DNA of 53,976 nucleotides from a virus. The notes below the pieces were generated by a model, which searched no databases, had not been told where the DNA came from, and worked only from the letters and a program-made list of their open reading frames with translations. The stretch's first letter is position 1, and every line of letters starts with the position of its first letter. The stretch is taken from positions 1-53,976 of the IMG/VR virus record IMGVR_UViG_3300030329_005429; one strand, written 5' to 3'. The position numbers were made by a program, and so were the translations under genes. Below are positions 33,258-42,783 of this stretch, piece after piece.

Positions 33258-33893
33258 TTAAACTCCTTTTTTAGGTTGAGGCCTATAGCCATATTTAAAT
33301 GCATCCCACATACCCATAGGATTATCTTCTGTAAATTCACCAAATCCTTTAGCGCCTGTAAATCCTAACATTCCTGTTAGACCAGGCATTAACATATTAG
33401 CTCCCAATCCTAATACAGACTGATTCATTTGAGCTCTAGCAGCATCATTTTGAGATTTTGTATTTAAATAAGCTTCATTTGCCTGATTATATAATCCTGC
33501 AGCTCTATCTCCAGCTCCCATTGATAGTTTTTGCCCTTGCATCCACATATCCATAAGAGACTTATCTGTCTGTCCCATAGCTGAATCTAAGGCTCTTCTT
33601 CTAGAGGCTTCATTTTGAGCAAATCCAATACCTTGACTAGCTCCTGTCTGAGCAATACCTCTATTATTCATATTCATTGAAGTAGCTAAGTTATCTTGAG
33701 CTTGACGATTATATATATCAGAAAAGAAACTTCGACCCTGTTTATAATAATCAGAGTTAAAATCAGCATAATCCTCGGCTTGCTCATTCCATTTATCAAG
33801 GTACGGATTGCTTAATATTTTATTTTGTGCTGCAGAAGGGCTTTGAGTCGCTAAAAGATTCTTATTTGCCCATCTAGAAATGAAATTTCCCAT
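33258..33893 (-). CDS. Putative internal virion protein, 211 aa
   Basis: This 211-aa protein is Gln-, Asn-, Ala- and Met-rich with long helices (FSDIYNRQAQDNLATS, EASRRRALDSAMGQTDKSL) and a Gly/Met/Leu hydrophobic patch (LGLGANMLMPGLTGMLGF). This is the composition of small DNA-ejection proteins of podoviruses. It leads the group 33893-22370 (ejection proteins plus giant protein). Confidence 0.6.
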   Translation of the reverse strand: MGNFISRWANKNLLATQSPSAAQNKILSNPYLDKWNEQAEDYADFNSDYYKQGRSFFSDIYNRQAQDNLATSMNMNNRGIAQTGASQGIGFAQNEASRRRALDSAMGQTDKSLMDMWMQGQKLSMGAGDRAAGLYNQANEAYLNTKSQNDAARAQMNQSVLGLGANMLMPGLTGMLGFTGAKGFGEFTEDNPMGMWDAFKYGYRPQPKKGV

Positions 33894-33923
33894 ATATTTT
33901 CCTTAAATCTCCTCGTAATGTAA

Positions 33924-34085
33924 TTAAACTTTTACATCATTTGCAACAGTATTTTCAGAATAATCCAACTGATTATCAGAACCCTCATCTCAGTTAGCTG
34001 CAAAGCCACAATTTCTACATTGATAATGGCAATTATGGACATGTACTACTTCAGCACATACCATGCATTTACTTTCTACTGCCAT
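33924..34085 (-). pseudogene. Small zinc-ribbon gene with in-frame TGA
   Basis: From the ATG at 34085 the frame reads 31 codons with CMVC and CRNC zinc pairs, reaches TGA at 33992-33990, then stays open for 21 more codons (DEGSDNQLDYSENTVANDVKV) to TAA at 33924. The acidic tail reads like a natural continuation of CRNCGFAAN, and a Trp at the TGA (TGG changed to TGA) would restore it. Either the 31-aa ribbon is the product, or the gene is recently truncated, or UGA is read through. Elsewhere TGA is used as a normal stop. Confidence 0.5.
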
Positions 34086-34099
34086 TTAATATACATCCT

Positions 34100-36919
34100 T
34101 TATGTTGATGAATCCCATTTAAATACTATTGAAGTATTAGTATCACCTGGCCAAACTGGAGTAGTTACTTTCAAAGCTATTATCTCACCTTTAGTTATAG
34201 AATTAGAACCAGTAACTCCTGATGTAAAATCCTCATGATGAGTTATATCATCAGCTATATCTACTGTGCTATCTTTTGCCATATATACTACGCCTGGAAC
34301 CTCAGTTTGGTCTGCTGATTTATATAATTTCCATTCTATATCTCCATCCATTGCAACTTCAGAACGAAATGAAGCTTTTATTATTTCTCCGTCATATGGA
34401 GCTACCATAGCTATATATTCATTTTGACCAGTCGTAGAAGTCCTCTCTATTACATACCCAGGTAATGGTACAAAGTTCCCAGTAGAAGTTGAATAGAAGT
34501 TACAAACTCTTATTTCATGAAATTCAGAGCTTGCTCCACCACCAGATAATGAATCTCCACTTGTAATTTGAATATCTTGACCACTCTCATTAGTATAATA
34601 CAAATCAGGTGTTACATTATTCTTTACCCATAATTGACCATAATTAGTTACTGAAGTAACAGCAGCAGCTGATTGTGCTATAAATAAGGGAACTTGAGTT
34701 TCTAATTTATCATCTTTAAATGCAAATATATCACTATCATCTCTACATACTAATATACCATTAGCATCATTGTAAATCTTATCATTATCTAATCTATCTC
34801 CAAATGCAATACCACCTTGTCCTAAAACTTCTAAAGAATCTTCTACGGTAACATATGAAGAATCAGAATCTAAAGTTAGCATAGATGCTCCACCAACAGC
34901 TATTGTTAATTGGTCTTGTTGGTCGTTTACAATGTAAATACCACCAGTTCCAAATACTCCATCAAAGCATAATTTTGAGGTGGCATTTATACCTATATTT
35001 AAATTACCATTCATAGCCATAAGCCTAGTAAAATTATTTAAATCGCTACCAGAACTTCCAGACGGAGTAACATTAAAGACAATATTACCACCCTCCGATG
35101 AACCTGTACTAGCACCACCGTAAAGTTGCAATCTATATCCACTTAAATTAGGGCCAGACCTTGGAGCAGCTTGTATTATACTATGCACTCCAGCAGAGCC
35201 AACTTCTAAAGTATCTCCTGCTAATTTAACCTCTAGGGAATGATGATTACCTATAGTAATATTTGAATCAATATTAGCTAATTCACCCTCTAATTCAGTA
35301 GTGCTTTTTATAAGGATTTGGTCAGTATGAGCTAGAGTCCCTGTATAATCAGGAAGAGTTAATGTTCTATCATCTGTATGATTAGATACTAATGTTAAAG
35401 TTTTGTCACTAGTAGCTCCATCAAAATCAAATGTTATATCACGATTTCCATTAGTTCTAAGTATGATAGGATTAGTAGCAGATTGAACGATTGCATTGCC
35501 ATTAAGTTGTAAATTACCACCTAATGTGGGAGAAGTATCATCTTGTATATTTAAATTAGAATCTAATACTATTTCTCCAGTAGTATCAGGAAAGGTTATA
35601 CTTCTATTGTCAGTTACATTAGATATTAAAGTCAACCTTTTGCCTGATGTAGTCCCATCAAAGTCTAACCAGAGCTCTCTATCGGTATTACATTTAAATT
35701 GTACTGCATCAGTGCCCTCTATATCTCCTATAGAATAGCTTCCTCCCCCAGGATTGGTTTTTAAATCTCCTCCTAATGAAGGGTCACTATCATCCCAAAT
35801 ACTAATAGTAGAATCTAAAACAACAGTCCCTGTACTATCTGGGAAGTTCCAAGTTCTATCTACAGTGGCACCAAATTCAAATGTTCCTTTCTTAGTATCT
35901 GTTATCCCAAGGAGATTAACTTTTAATTGTTTGCTACCCGTATTGAATGTAAATTGAGATTCGGGATGTTCAGTGCCTTTAGTGCCAAATTGTAAGCCTA
36001 TATCTGTATCGCTTCCTACAGCCTCTATCATAGGAGCGTATCCAGTAGCAGCATTTATTATTTCTATATGATTTACAGCACTAGCAGTAGCTTCAAATTC
36101 AATCAATTCATTATCATTAGAATCTAAAATAGGGCTACTTTCATCTATACTGGTTCCACCAGAAACTGTTTGCCAAGTTCCGTCTTTTCTTAAAAATTTA
36201 TTAGAATGAGTTGCTGACCCTGAAAGAACTAATCCAGCAGCATATGAATTACCTGAACCCATAGCTGAATATTGTGTATCAGTAGGAACAATCCAACTAC
36301 CATCCTGTCGTAAGAACTTTGTAGTCCCTGATTCACCAGGATTGGGTACTAATCCATCAGCGCTATTTCCAAAGGTCGAAGTAGTCGCTAACCCTGCTTC
36401 AGAAGCGCTTTGATTAATCCATTTACTTGAACTTGAATCGTATGCTAAAATATCATTATCAGCAATGTCTGTAATAGTTGTATCTGTTAAATCAGAAACT
36501 CCTGTCGAACCTGAGAAAAGAGTACTTAAAGTTGATTGCGCTACAGTTTTAGTAGATGTTTGAGCACCCCAAAAGAAACCTGTAGTATCAGTTCCATAAA
36601 AAGTATCTAGAAAGTAAAAATTGTCATCATCTATAACAATTACATTATGGTATCCATTGTACTGATTTTGTCCTGATTTTATGTAAACAGTTAGATTACT
36701 ATATGGTATCCCGTGGTCAGTTTTGGTTGCCTTTATAGCGCCAGTTACAGTAGCTCCATAGTCTGAAAAAGTTACTGATTGAGGTATCTCAACTACAAAT
36801 AAAGATTCCACAGGTACACTTGTAACCGTCTCTGCTTCAATTATATTTATATCTCTAGCATCGGCTAATTTAAATGCTCCACCGCCTGCTTGTATTAACT
36901 TACCAGCTATACTTGGCAT
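34100..36919 (-). CDS. Large tail-fibre/spike-type protein, 939 aa
   Basis: This 939-aa protein starts MPSIAGKLIQAGGGAFKL and RDINI, a head region related to the 221-aa protein at 39827-40492. Residues about 330-520 contain three repeats of roughly 75-80 residues, each ending FPDxTGxxVLDS (third copy LPDYTGTLAHTD); the first two are followed by IxDDxxPxLGG. The last 150 residues (from about 790) form a separate beta-rich domain (HEIRVCNF, YDGEIIKASF, WPGDTNTSIVFKW). N-terminal attachment, repeat shaft and distal domain fit a receptor-binding fibre. Confidence 0.7.
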   Translation of the reverse strand: MPSIAGKLIQAGGGAFKLADARDINIIEAETVTSVPVESLFVVEIPQSVTFSDYGATVTGAIKATKTDHGIPYSNLTVYIKSGQNQYNGYHNVIVIDDDNFYFLDTFYGTDTTGFFWGAQTSTKTVAQSTLSTLFSGSTGVSDLTDTTITDIADNDILAYDSSSSKWINQSASEAGLATTSTFGNSADGLVPNPGESGTTKFLRQDGSWIVPTDTQYSAMGSGNSYAAGLVLSGSATHSNKFLRKDGTWQTVSGGTSIDESSPILDSNDNELIEFEATASAVNHIEIINAATGYAPMIEAVGSDTDIGLQFGTKGTEHPESQFTFNTGSKQLKVNLLGITDTKKGTFEFGATVDRTWNFPDSTGTVVLDSTISIWDDSDPSLGGDLKTNPGGGSYSIGDIEGTDAVQFKCNTDRELWLDFDGTTSGKRLTLISNVTDNRSITFPDTTGEIVLDSNLNIQDDTSPTLGGNLQLNGNAIVQSATNPIILRTNGNRDITFDFDGATSDKTLTLVSNHTDDRTLTLPDYTGTLAHTDQILIKSTTELEGELANIDSNITIGNHHSLEVKLAGDTLEVGSAGVHSIIQAAPRSGPNLSGYRLQLYGGASTGSSEGGNIVFNVTPSGSSGSDLNNFTRLMAMNGNLNIGINATSKLCFDGVFGTGGIYIVNDQQDQLTIAVGGASMLTLDSDSSYVTVEDSLEVLGQGGIAFGDRLDNDKIYNDANGILVCRDDSDIFAFKDDKLETQVPLFIAQSAAAVTSVTNYGQLWVKNNVTPDLYYTNESGQDIQITSGDSLSGGGASSEFHEIRVCNFYSTSTGNFVPLPGYVIERTSTTGQNEYIAMVAPYDGEIIKASFRSEVAMDGDIEWKLYKSADQTEVPGVVYMAKDSTVDIADDITHHEDFTSGVTGSNSITKGEIIALKVTTPVWPGDTNTSIVFKWDSST

Positions 36920-36931
36920 TTAATCTCCTTG

Positions 36932-37282
36932 TTAAATAGGCGTTGTTCCATCAAGATACTTTCCAACAGCTGCTGATGCGGAAGTTCCTCCTGCAGCAGT
37001 GCTTGTATTTACTGGGAATAATTGCCTGTTTACATTGTTGGTTAAATGAGCTATTATATTAGCTCTTATAGTAGCTACATTATCACTAGTTTCTGTGTTA
37101 AAATCATTCCATTTATAAATAACTCCCAATTCATCTTGGACTTCTACTTTCCAATATGCAAAATCAGATATATCATTATCATTTATTCTTTCGAATTTTA
37201 ATACCTTACATCTATTAGCTTCTCCAGAAGTAAATTTTTTTAAAGATATTGAATCAGGAGCTGTTACTATATATTTACCCAT
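36932..37282 (-). CDS. Fibre-cassette small protein (copy 2), 116 aa
   Basis: This 116-aa protein shares YW-x-hydrophobic-x-D-x-x-G-x-x-Y-x-W-x-D and IR-x5-HL-x2-NV with the protein at 40508-40891, so they are paralogues. It sits between paralogues of the larger cassette members. It may be a trimeric adaptor or chaperone of the fibre. Its start overlaps the preceding gene by 8 bp. Confidence 0.65.
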   Translation of the reverse strand: MGKYIVTAPDSISLKKFTSGEANRCKVLKFERINDNDISDFAYWKVEVQDELGVIYKWNDFNTETSDNVATIRANIIAHLTNNVNRQLFPVNTSTAAGGTSASAAVGKYLDGTTPI

Positions 37283-38531
37283 TATCTTGCCAATCTATAT
37301 CAGTAAATGACAATGTTGTTGCATAATTAAATATTTCGTTACTATACATTACATAGTAATCTTCTGCAAAGCCATGTTCATTTTCAATATTTACAGTTCT
37401 AATAGTAAAATCATCCGCCATATTACCAGGCATCCCATCTGCTATCATATAGTTTATTTCTTTATTTGAATTATTCCAACTCGATTTAGGATATGCTAAT
37501 AAAGGCCATGAATAAGTAGGCATATCAATTACTAAAGGTGATTCTTCCATCCAAAAGTCATAGTGACCCATAATATCTCTAAATGTTTTATAATAAGCCA
37601 TTTCATGAGTATTTTGTCTATTAGCTTGGCAAGTATTTGTTATAGCCCATTGAATATCATCATCATTCGTTGGAAATGACTCCCCATTATCATTATATCT
37701 TAAATAACCATAATATACATTATTACGCCAACAAATACTTGGTAGAAAGCCATACCACGCCATTTGATGGTGTATTATTTCAACTTGAGTTCCTTGACCA
37801 TCGTCTTCTGTACAAACATATCCAGCACCAACTACATCTCCATCATTATCCATCTGACCTGCATTAATATGAAAAATAGCATTACTACCATTAGTTCCAG
37901 AGTGTTTAGTTGATTTTACATAATATTTAAATTCTAAATCTCTTCCATTATAATCATTGGTAGAACTTGGAGAAGCTAACTCTATATTTTCAGGGTCAAT
38001 ATCAGCTGTTATAGTTTCAGTATTTTGATTTTGATTTGGACCTAATATCCAAGTTCGACCATGTTGGGTTTTATTACCCGTTATATAATCTGTGTAATAA
38101 TGGTCTCTAAATTGACCATATGGAGTTCCAACATCAATACCACCAGTATCCATGTCTGTATAATAGAATTTCGCCTTTACGCCAGTGAGACCTCCATCTC
38201 CAATTAATCGCATCTGATTATGGTCTATTCTATTTGCACCAACATAATAACCATCAAAGTGCATCTGAGGTGCACCAGTAGGAAAGTAATTTACAACTTC
38301 TTGCCATACTAGGTCAGAATGAGATAACATATGAACTCTACCTGCATCTATTCTTTGATAAATAGAGGGATATAAAGAATCGTCATCAGTTGTTACTATA
38401 TATACATCCCCAATTTGAGGCATTAAAGTTGTATAATTATTTTCATCAGGAATATCAGTCCCTCTTTTTACATCGCTTAGAGAGTCTAAATTAAAGTCTC
38501 CTTCGGTAAGGAGTTTTTTCCAACCTGGCAT
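37275..38531 (-). CDS. Fibre-cassette large protein (copy 2), 418 aa
   Basis: This 418-aa protein has LMPQIGDVYIVTTDD, SLYPSIYQR and, at the C-terminus, ENEHGFAEDYYVMYSNEIFN. The same order occurs in the 630-aa protein at 40891-42783 (LMPNIGDIYVQDTGD, SYPKVHIR, NPHGAVEQYKIWYSNP). This copy lacks the first 300 residues of the other. It is Tyr-, Asn- and Asp-rich and is a probable receptor-binding or fibre-tip protein. It starts in a TAATG overlap with the 77-aa gene. Confidence 0.65.
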   Translation of the reverse strand: MPGWKKLLTEGDFNLDSLSDVKRGTDIPDENNYTTLMPQIGDVYIVTTDDDSLYPSIYQRIDAGRVHMLSHSDLVWQEVVNYFPTGAPQMHFDGYYVGANRIDHNQMRLIGDGGLTGVKAKFYYTDMDTGGIDVGTPYGQFRDHYYTDYITGNKTQHGRTWILGPNQNQNTETITADIDPENIELASPSSTNDYNGRDLEFKYYVKSTKHSGTNGSNAIFHINAGQMDNDGDVVGAGYVCTEDDGQGTQVEIIHHQMAWYGFLPSICWRNNVYYGYLRYNDNGESFPTNDDDIQWAITNTCQANRQNTHEMAYYKTFRDIMGHYDFWMEESPLVIDMPTYSWPLLAYPKSSWNNSNKEINYMIADGMPGNMADDFTIRTVNIENEHGFAEDYYVMYSNEIFNYATTLSFTDIDWQDNG

Positions 38532-38764
38532 TATTCTACCTCTTCAGTTGAATTAGATAGCCTTTCGTGTATCGCTCTTAACTTCGCTAGAGTAGAATGA
38601 GCCTGAGCTATATCTGACCCTATAATGTGAGTTTGAGATAAATACCTTATAATGAAATCTGTATCCCTTATATTTAGTCCTATTTTATCATATACAACCC
38701 TCTTTTGGGGATTCTTAGGATTATTAGGGCCCATTCTAGATGAGCCCTTTGTAATCAAAGCCAT
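38531..38764 (-). CDS. Small hypothetical protein in fibre region, 77 aa
   Basis: This 77-aa basic/helical protein (MALITKGSSRMGPNNPKNPQ, then a long helix RLSNSTEEVE at the end) lies between the two fibre cassettes and overlaps copy 2. It has a GGGG ribosome site. It might be a fibre chaperone or connector. No motif is recognised. Confidence 0.6.
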   Translation of the reverse strand: MALITKGSSRMGPNNPKNPQKRVVYDKIGLNIRDTDFIIRYLSQTHIIGSDIAQAHSTLAKLRAIHERLSNSTEEVE

Positions 38765-38779
38765 TTATTTCCCCTTATA

Positions 38780-39811
38780 TTACACTCCTGAATAGAAGTA
38801 CATATCTCCATCATTAGAGTTATAAGCAAAACCACCAGCTACATTATCAGCGCCAGATATAGCTCCTGGTGCAGCTTGAACTTGAATACCAGCTATCCCA
38901 ATAGGAGTCACATCATTTCTACTATACATAACCCATTCAAATGGAGATACAGCAGTATCATTCATCCAAAAAATACCTGCTTTTTTAGTAGTAGCTGCAG
39001 CATTGTCCACTGTAATACCTGTTAGATTCGCACCAGAATTATTTAAGCTTCCTTTTCCTAGAATAATCTCTTTATCTTCTACTTCTAATTCAGTAGTACT
39101 TATTGTAGTAGTGTCACCACTTACAGTTAAATTACCTGTTACAGTTAAATCACCACCTACAGATGTTGTTGACTCTGCATTACCTAAAGTAACACCATTT
39201 GCATTGCCTGTATTAAGAAGGATAGCTCCACCTGAATTAGAAAAACTCATTTGCGAACTTGCATTACAAGCCATAGTTGTACCATCAAATGCTATGGAAG
39301 TATCAACATCAAGAATATCAACATTTGTAGTACCACCTACATCTAAATTATCAGCGATAGTAACATTACCATCAGCAATATCAAGCGCAGTTTGAGCTGA
39401 TGTACCAGTGATTGTAAGCTTTTCTTCGCTTGAATCCCATACCATAGCATCACCAGCTGTGGCACTATGAAATGTCACATCTAATCCAGAACCATCCGTC
39501 CCTACAATTAAACCACCTGAAGCTATACTCAATCCAGTACCTGTAGTATAGCTTAAATTAGCTCCTTCATTCGTAAATGTAGAATCGTCATTTTTAAAAG
39601 TTATAACTCCATTATCAGTCAATGCTGAAACATCTCTAGCACTACCACCTGAATTGTCAGTTACGAATTGCCTAGTAGCTGCATCAGTACCAGTTGTTGG
39701 CGCTCCTAAATTTGTTATTTTTTGACTCCCCATAGAAAAAGCACTTGTTGGCGTTGCCAAATCTGATATAGTATTTTCACTATGGATTATCTTTCTCCAT
39801 CCTGCTGCCAT
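38780..39811 (-). CDS. Tail-fibre protein, 343 aa
   Basis: This 343-aa protein has an N-terminus MAAGWRKIIHSENTISDLAT, then short beta repeats (ITNLGAPTTGTDAATRQFV; LTVTGNLTVSGDTTTIS), and ELEVEDKEIILGKG near residue 255. The last motif is characteristic of fibre proteins of phages from aquatic bacteria. The C-terminal domain (FWMNDTAVSPFEWVMYSRND, GDMYFYSGV) is the likely tip. It has an AGGAG site. Confidence 0.75.
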   Translation of the reverse strand: MAAGWRKIIHSENTISDLATPTSAFSMGSQKITNLGAPTTGTDAATRQFVTDNSGGSARDVSALTDNGVITFKNDDSTFTNEGANLSYTTGTGLSIASGGLIVGTDGSGLDVTFHSATAGDAMVWDSSEEKLTITGTSAQTALDIADGNVTIADNLDVGGTTNVDILDVDTSIAFDGTTMACNASSQMSFSNSGGAILLNTGNANGVTLGNAESTTSVGGDLTVTGNLTVSGDTTTISTTELEVEDKEIILGKGSLNNSGANLTGITVDNAAATTKKAGIFWMNDTAVSPFEWVMYSRNDVTPIGIAGIQVQAAPGAISGADNVAGGFAYNSNDGDMYFYSGV

Positions 39812-39826
39812 ATTTATCTCCTTTTA

Positions 39827-40492
39827 TTAAACATCTATTCCTAAATAAAAATCTGTTCCATCAAAATATAAACCACCCAATTTTGCTGATGGTTCTGATG
39901 CCAAAGCTGGTAAGGTTAGGACTCCATCACTAGCTGAGATACTAAAAACCTCATCAGAACCGTTGTATAATTTAAAAACATTACCACTATTTTCAAACTT
40001 AAAAGAAAAATCATTATTAGTCCCAAATGTTAAACTTGTATCATCAGGATAATTTTTAGTTTGAGTATAAGATGCAATTGTTTGCGCTAATATATGTTTT
40101 GTTTTACTTTGGTCTCCTGTTGCGCCTATATCAACCAAAAAAGCATCGCCATCAGATAATGCTTCTGCTGGTGGAGGTGCTGCCCTATATCCTGCTGCAC
40201 TAGTTGATTGATATGATGTGTTTATAACAAAGAAATTACTAGAAACACTATCTATAGTTTGATTCCCAGTATAATAATCGTTATTACCTGAAAATTCAAC
40301 CATCTTAATTACATCTCCTGCTTCAAATCTATGGTCGGTAAGATTTACTTTTGTTTTCGAGCCGCCACTATCAGATTCAAATGAATCTATTTCATGTGAA
40401 GAAGGGATGCTTATATCCCTTCCTTTTACAAGTTGCCATCCAGTGTCACCTCCTCCACCTAATGGTTCTAAAAGTCCTGGATATGCAGGCAT
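39827..40492 (-). CDS. Fibre-cassette protein (copy 1), 221 aa
   Basis: This 221-aa protein starts MPAYPGLLEPLGGGGDTGW with RDISI following, matching the start of the 939-aa fibre (MP, Gly run, L, RDINI). The C-terminal half (SLTFGTNNDFSFKFENSG, LGGLYFDGTDFYLGIDV) is beta-rich like a fibre head. It probably attaches to the same site as the N-terminus of the 939-aa fibre. Confidence 0.65.
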   Translation of the reverse strand: MPAYPGLLEPLGGGGDTGWQLVKGRDISIPSSHEIDSFESDSGGSKTKVNLTDHRFEAGDVIKMVEFSGNNDYYTGNQTIDSVSSNFFVINTSYQSTSAAGYRAAPPPAEALSDGDAFLVDIGATGDQSKTKHILAQTIASYTQTKNYPDDTSLTFGTNNDFSFKFENSGNVFKLYNGSDEVFSISASDGVLTLPALASEPSAKLGGLYFDGTDFYLGIDV

Positions 40493-40507
40493 ATTATACT
40501 CCTTTCA

Positions 40508-40891
40508 TTATAATGTAGCATTATCTACCATTGTATTTCCGACCCCTTCAGTTGACCCACCTGGAACAACACTATTATTATAATCTTCTGATATTTCATT
40601 TAATTGTGAATAGGGCAATTTATCTACATTTTCTTGCAAATGAGTCATTACAGCACTTCTAATCTGAGTTTTATTAGCTAAAGAAGATAAAGAATGGTCT
40701 TTCCATTCATAGTAATTACCATCTGCATCTCTTATTTGAATAATCCAATATTGAAAAGTTGAAGAGCCATCTATTTTATGCCTATATTTATCAGCCTTTA
40801 CTAATACAGATTGATTTGCTTCTTCAAAGCTAAATTTTGAAAGGCCTGCATCAGGAACTGTAATTATTGATTTATTTATCAGGGCAGTCAT
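40508..40891 (-). CDS. Fibre-cassette small protein (copy 1), 127 aa
   Basis: The ATG at 40891 shares a base with the upstream stop (TAATG), so it is preferred over the longer start at 40906. The protein shares FQYWIIQIRDADGNYYEWKD and the HLQENV helix with the 116-aa product at 36932-37282. Role unknown; conserved linkage to the large fibre genes suggests an adaptor or assembly factor. Confidence 0.65.
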   Translation of the reverse strand: MTALINKSIITVPDAGLSKFSFEEANQSVLVKADKYRHKIDGSSTFQYWIIQIRDADGNYYEWKDHSLSSLANKTQIRSAVMTHLQENVDKLPYSQLNEISEDYNNSVVPGGSTEGVGNTMVDNATL

Positions 40892-42783
40892 TATGAGGTC
40901 CACCAATTTGTTGTATGAGGAGCTTGTGGGTTAGAATACCAAATTTTATATTGCTCTACAGCACCATGTGGATTTGTATAATTCAAAATAGTTACATTAA
41001 AATTACCAACAACATTATCGCCTGGACTATTTCCATTATCAGACCGTATTTCTGTTATATCAGGAGTTGTATGTGTTCCTGTTACTCCAATCGGTATTCC
41101 GAACCATATATACCCTAGATTTGGACAAGTAATAGCTTGTTGAGTCCATTGATTATAAATATTGCTTGTATTTAATGTTTCATTATTCAGGCTTTCATTA
41201 CTTATTATAACATCAGATGGAGGTTGGCTTGAAGCTCCACAAATTCTATAATTTCTAAAATAAATTTTTTTATGAGTAGCATCTGCATCTACGCTCCAAG
41301 ATTGGCCATCTATAGTTTCAAAGCATTCCGTCATAATATCTGATAATTCAGTATAACCATCTCTTAAACTAGGATTAGTATTTGAAGACGCTCCTACAGC
41401 GCTAGATGCATTAGAATGCAAATGATTCGATTCTGAACTTAAATCGATTTCTGCAGTACTATTTGTATTTGTATTAGCATTATAAGTTCTAAATCTAACT
41501 TTAGGAGTTCCAGAGTCAATTGTTCCTGTAACTTCTGAATATTGAACTTTAGCAAAAAGAGATTGAGATTGTCCTATTGCGATTTGTCCTGGGTCGTAAG
41601 AAGCTCCTCCTAGTGTTTGAGTGAAATAGACATGAGTGCATCTAGGGTCTGGGTCTGGGATTGGCTCTGAAGATTTTTGATAATTATTAGTCCTTATCAG
41701 GAAAGACCTATCAGTAGCTGTTCTTATATGAACCTTTGGGTAACTACTAGAGCCATCTCCTGTATCTTGAACATAAATATCACCTATATTAGGCATTAAT
41801 TCATCATTATTAGAATCCCAATATTGACTAACTGAATCTGTACCAAAATTAACTCTAGTGTTTATCTGTAATGTAGCTCCACCACCTGGGTTTGTTATTG
41901 CTGCATTTTCAAAATTAAATTGAGTTACATTAGAATAATCAGTACTATTATTTACATCTTGAACATCAGGAATGGTATCTGTAGAATTAAAAGTAATAGT
42001 CTCGTTATTAGTCGCAAATGACATTCCAGTACCAGCTGAAAATGTTAATGTATCTGCTGCTTCTTGAGCTGTTACTGTTGTCTGTCCTGCTATTTCTATA
42101 TGCTTAAAAGCATCTCCTCCACCAGCTCCACCAATAGCTGCTCCATTAAATTTTAAAGTTCCATTTTCATTATAAATTTTATTTGTAGTAACTCCTGGAG
42201 CATCCTCAGAAGGCAGTATAAGTCCTCCAGAAGCCTGTTCTACTGTAACTACAACATTACTACCTGAAGTACTAAAATCAACATCTCCTGTCACATTTTT
42301 AGTTCTCAATCTATTGATTGGCTCTTCATTTGTAGTACCAACTACTAAAACTCCTTTTCCTGAACCATTTTCACTAGGAGTCGCATCTATTATAACACCA
42401 GAACTACCTAATGCACTACTTGCAATAGCTGCTGTTCCTGGGCTACCAAATTCAATAGATAAAGCATTATCTGTATTTACCCATTCAAAAGTCTCACTAT
42501 CCTTATTATAAGCCATCATAGCATAATTGTCAGGGTTACGAGGCATTGTGACAGCTTTATCCCAACCTTCATCAGTTCTAAACTCTAATTTATGTTTTGT
42601 TGTAGAGTATTTTGAGCTAGAGTCTTGAATAACTCTAATATCACCTTCTTTTCCCTTGCCTTCTATAGATTGGCTTACATCTTGATTAACTGAATTAATT
42701 ATATCATTAATATCATCATAAATAGTTTGAATTGTTCTATTTAAATCACCTGTTCTTGGAGCTCTTTTATTTGATATAGACAT
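40891..42783 (-). CDS. Fibre-cassette large protein (copy 1), 630 aa
   Basis: This 630-aa protein has a helical start (NRTIQTIYDDINDIINSV) suitable for trimer anchoring and a Gly/Ser/Thr beta-rich shaft (about 60-300). The C-terminal third is shared with the 418-aa protein at 37275-38531. It starts in a TAATG overlap with the 1497-aa nozzle-like gene, so fibre and nozzle are made together. Confidence 0.65.
   Translation of the reverse strand: MSISNKRAPRTGDLNRTIQTIYDDINDIINSVNQDVSQSIEGKGKEGDIRVIQDSSSKYSTTKHKLEFRTDEGWDKAVTMPRNPDNYAMMAYNKDSETFEWVNTDNALSIEFGSPGTAAIASSALGSSGVIIDATPSENGSGKGVLVVGTTNEEPINRLRTKNVTGDVDFSTSGSNVVVTVEQASGGLILPSEDAPGVTTNKIYNENGTLKFNGAAIGGAGGGDAFKHIEIAGQTTVTAQEAADTLTFSAGTGMSFATNNETITFNSTDTIPDVQDVNNSTDYSNVTQFNFENAAITNPGGGATLQINTRVNFGTDSVSQYWDSNNDELMPNIGDIYVQDTGDGSSSYPKVHIRTATDRSFLIRTNNYQKSSEPIPDPDPRCTHVYFTQTLGGASYDPGQIAIGQSQSLFAKVQYSEVTGTIDSGTPKVRFRTYNANTNTNSTAEIDLSSESNHLHSNASSAVGASSNTNPSLRDGYTELSDIMTECFETIDGQSWSVDADATHKKIYFRNYRICGASSQPPSDVIISNESLNNETLNTSNIYNQWTQQAITCPNLGYIWFGIPIGVTGTHTTPDITEIRSDNGNSPGDNVVGNFNVTILNYTNPHGAVEQYKIWYSNPQAPHTTNWWTS

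Noticed and set aside
33924-34085. Genome-wide recoding of TGA to tryptophan
   Set aside because: Other genes end with TGA in tight overlaps (for example 20242-20244 and 21314-21316), so TGA works as stop in this phage.
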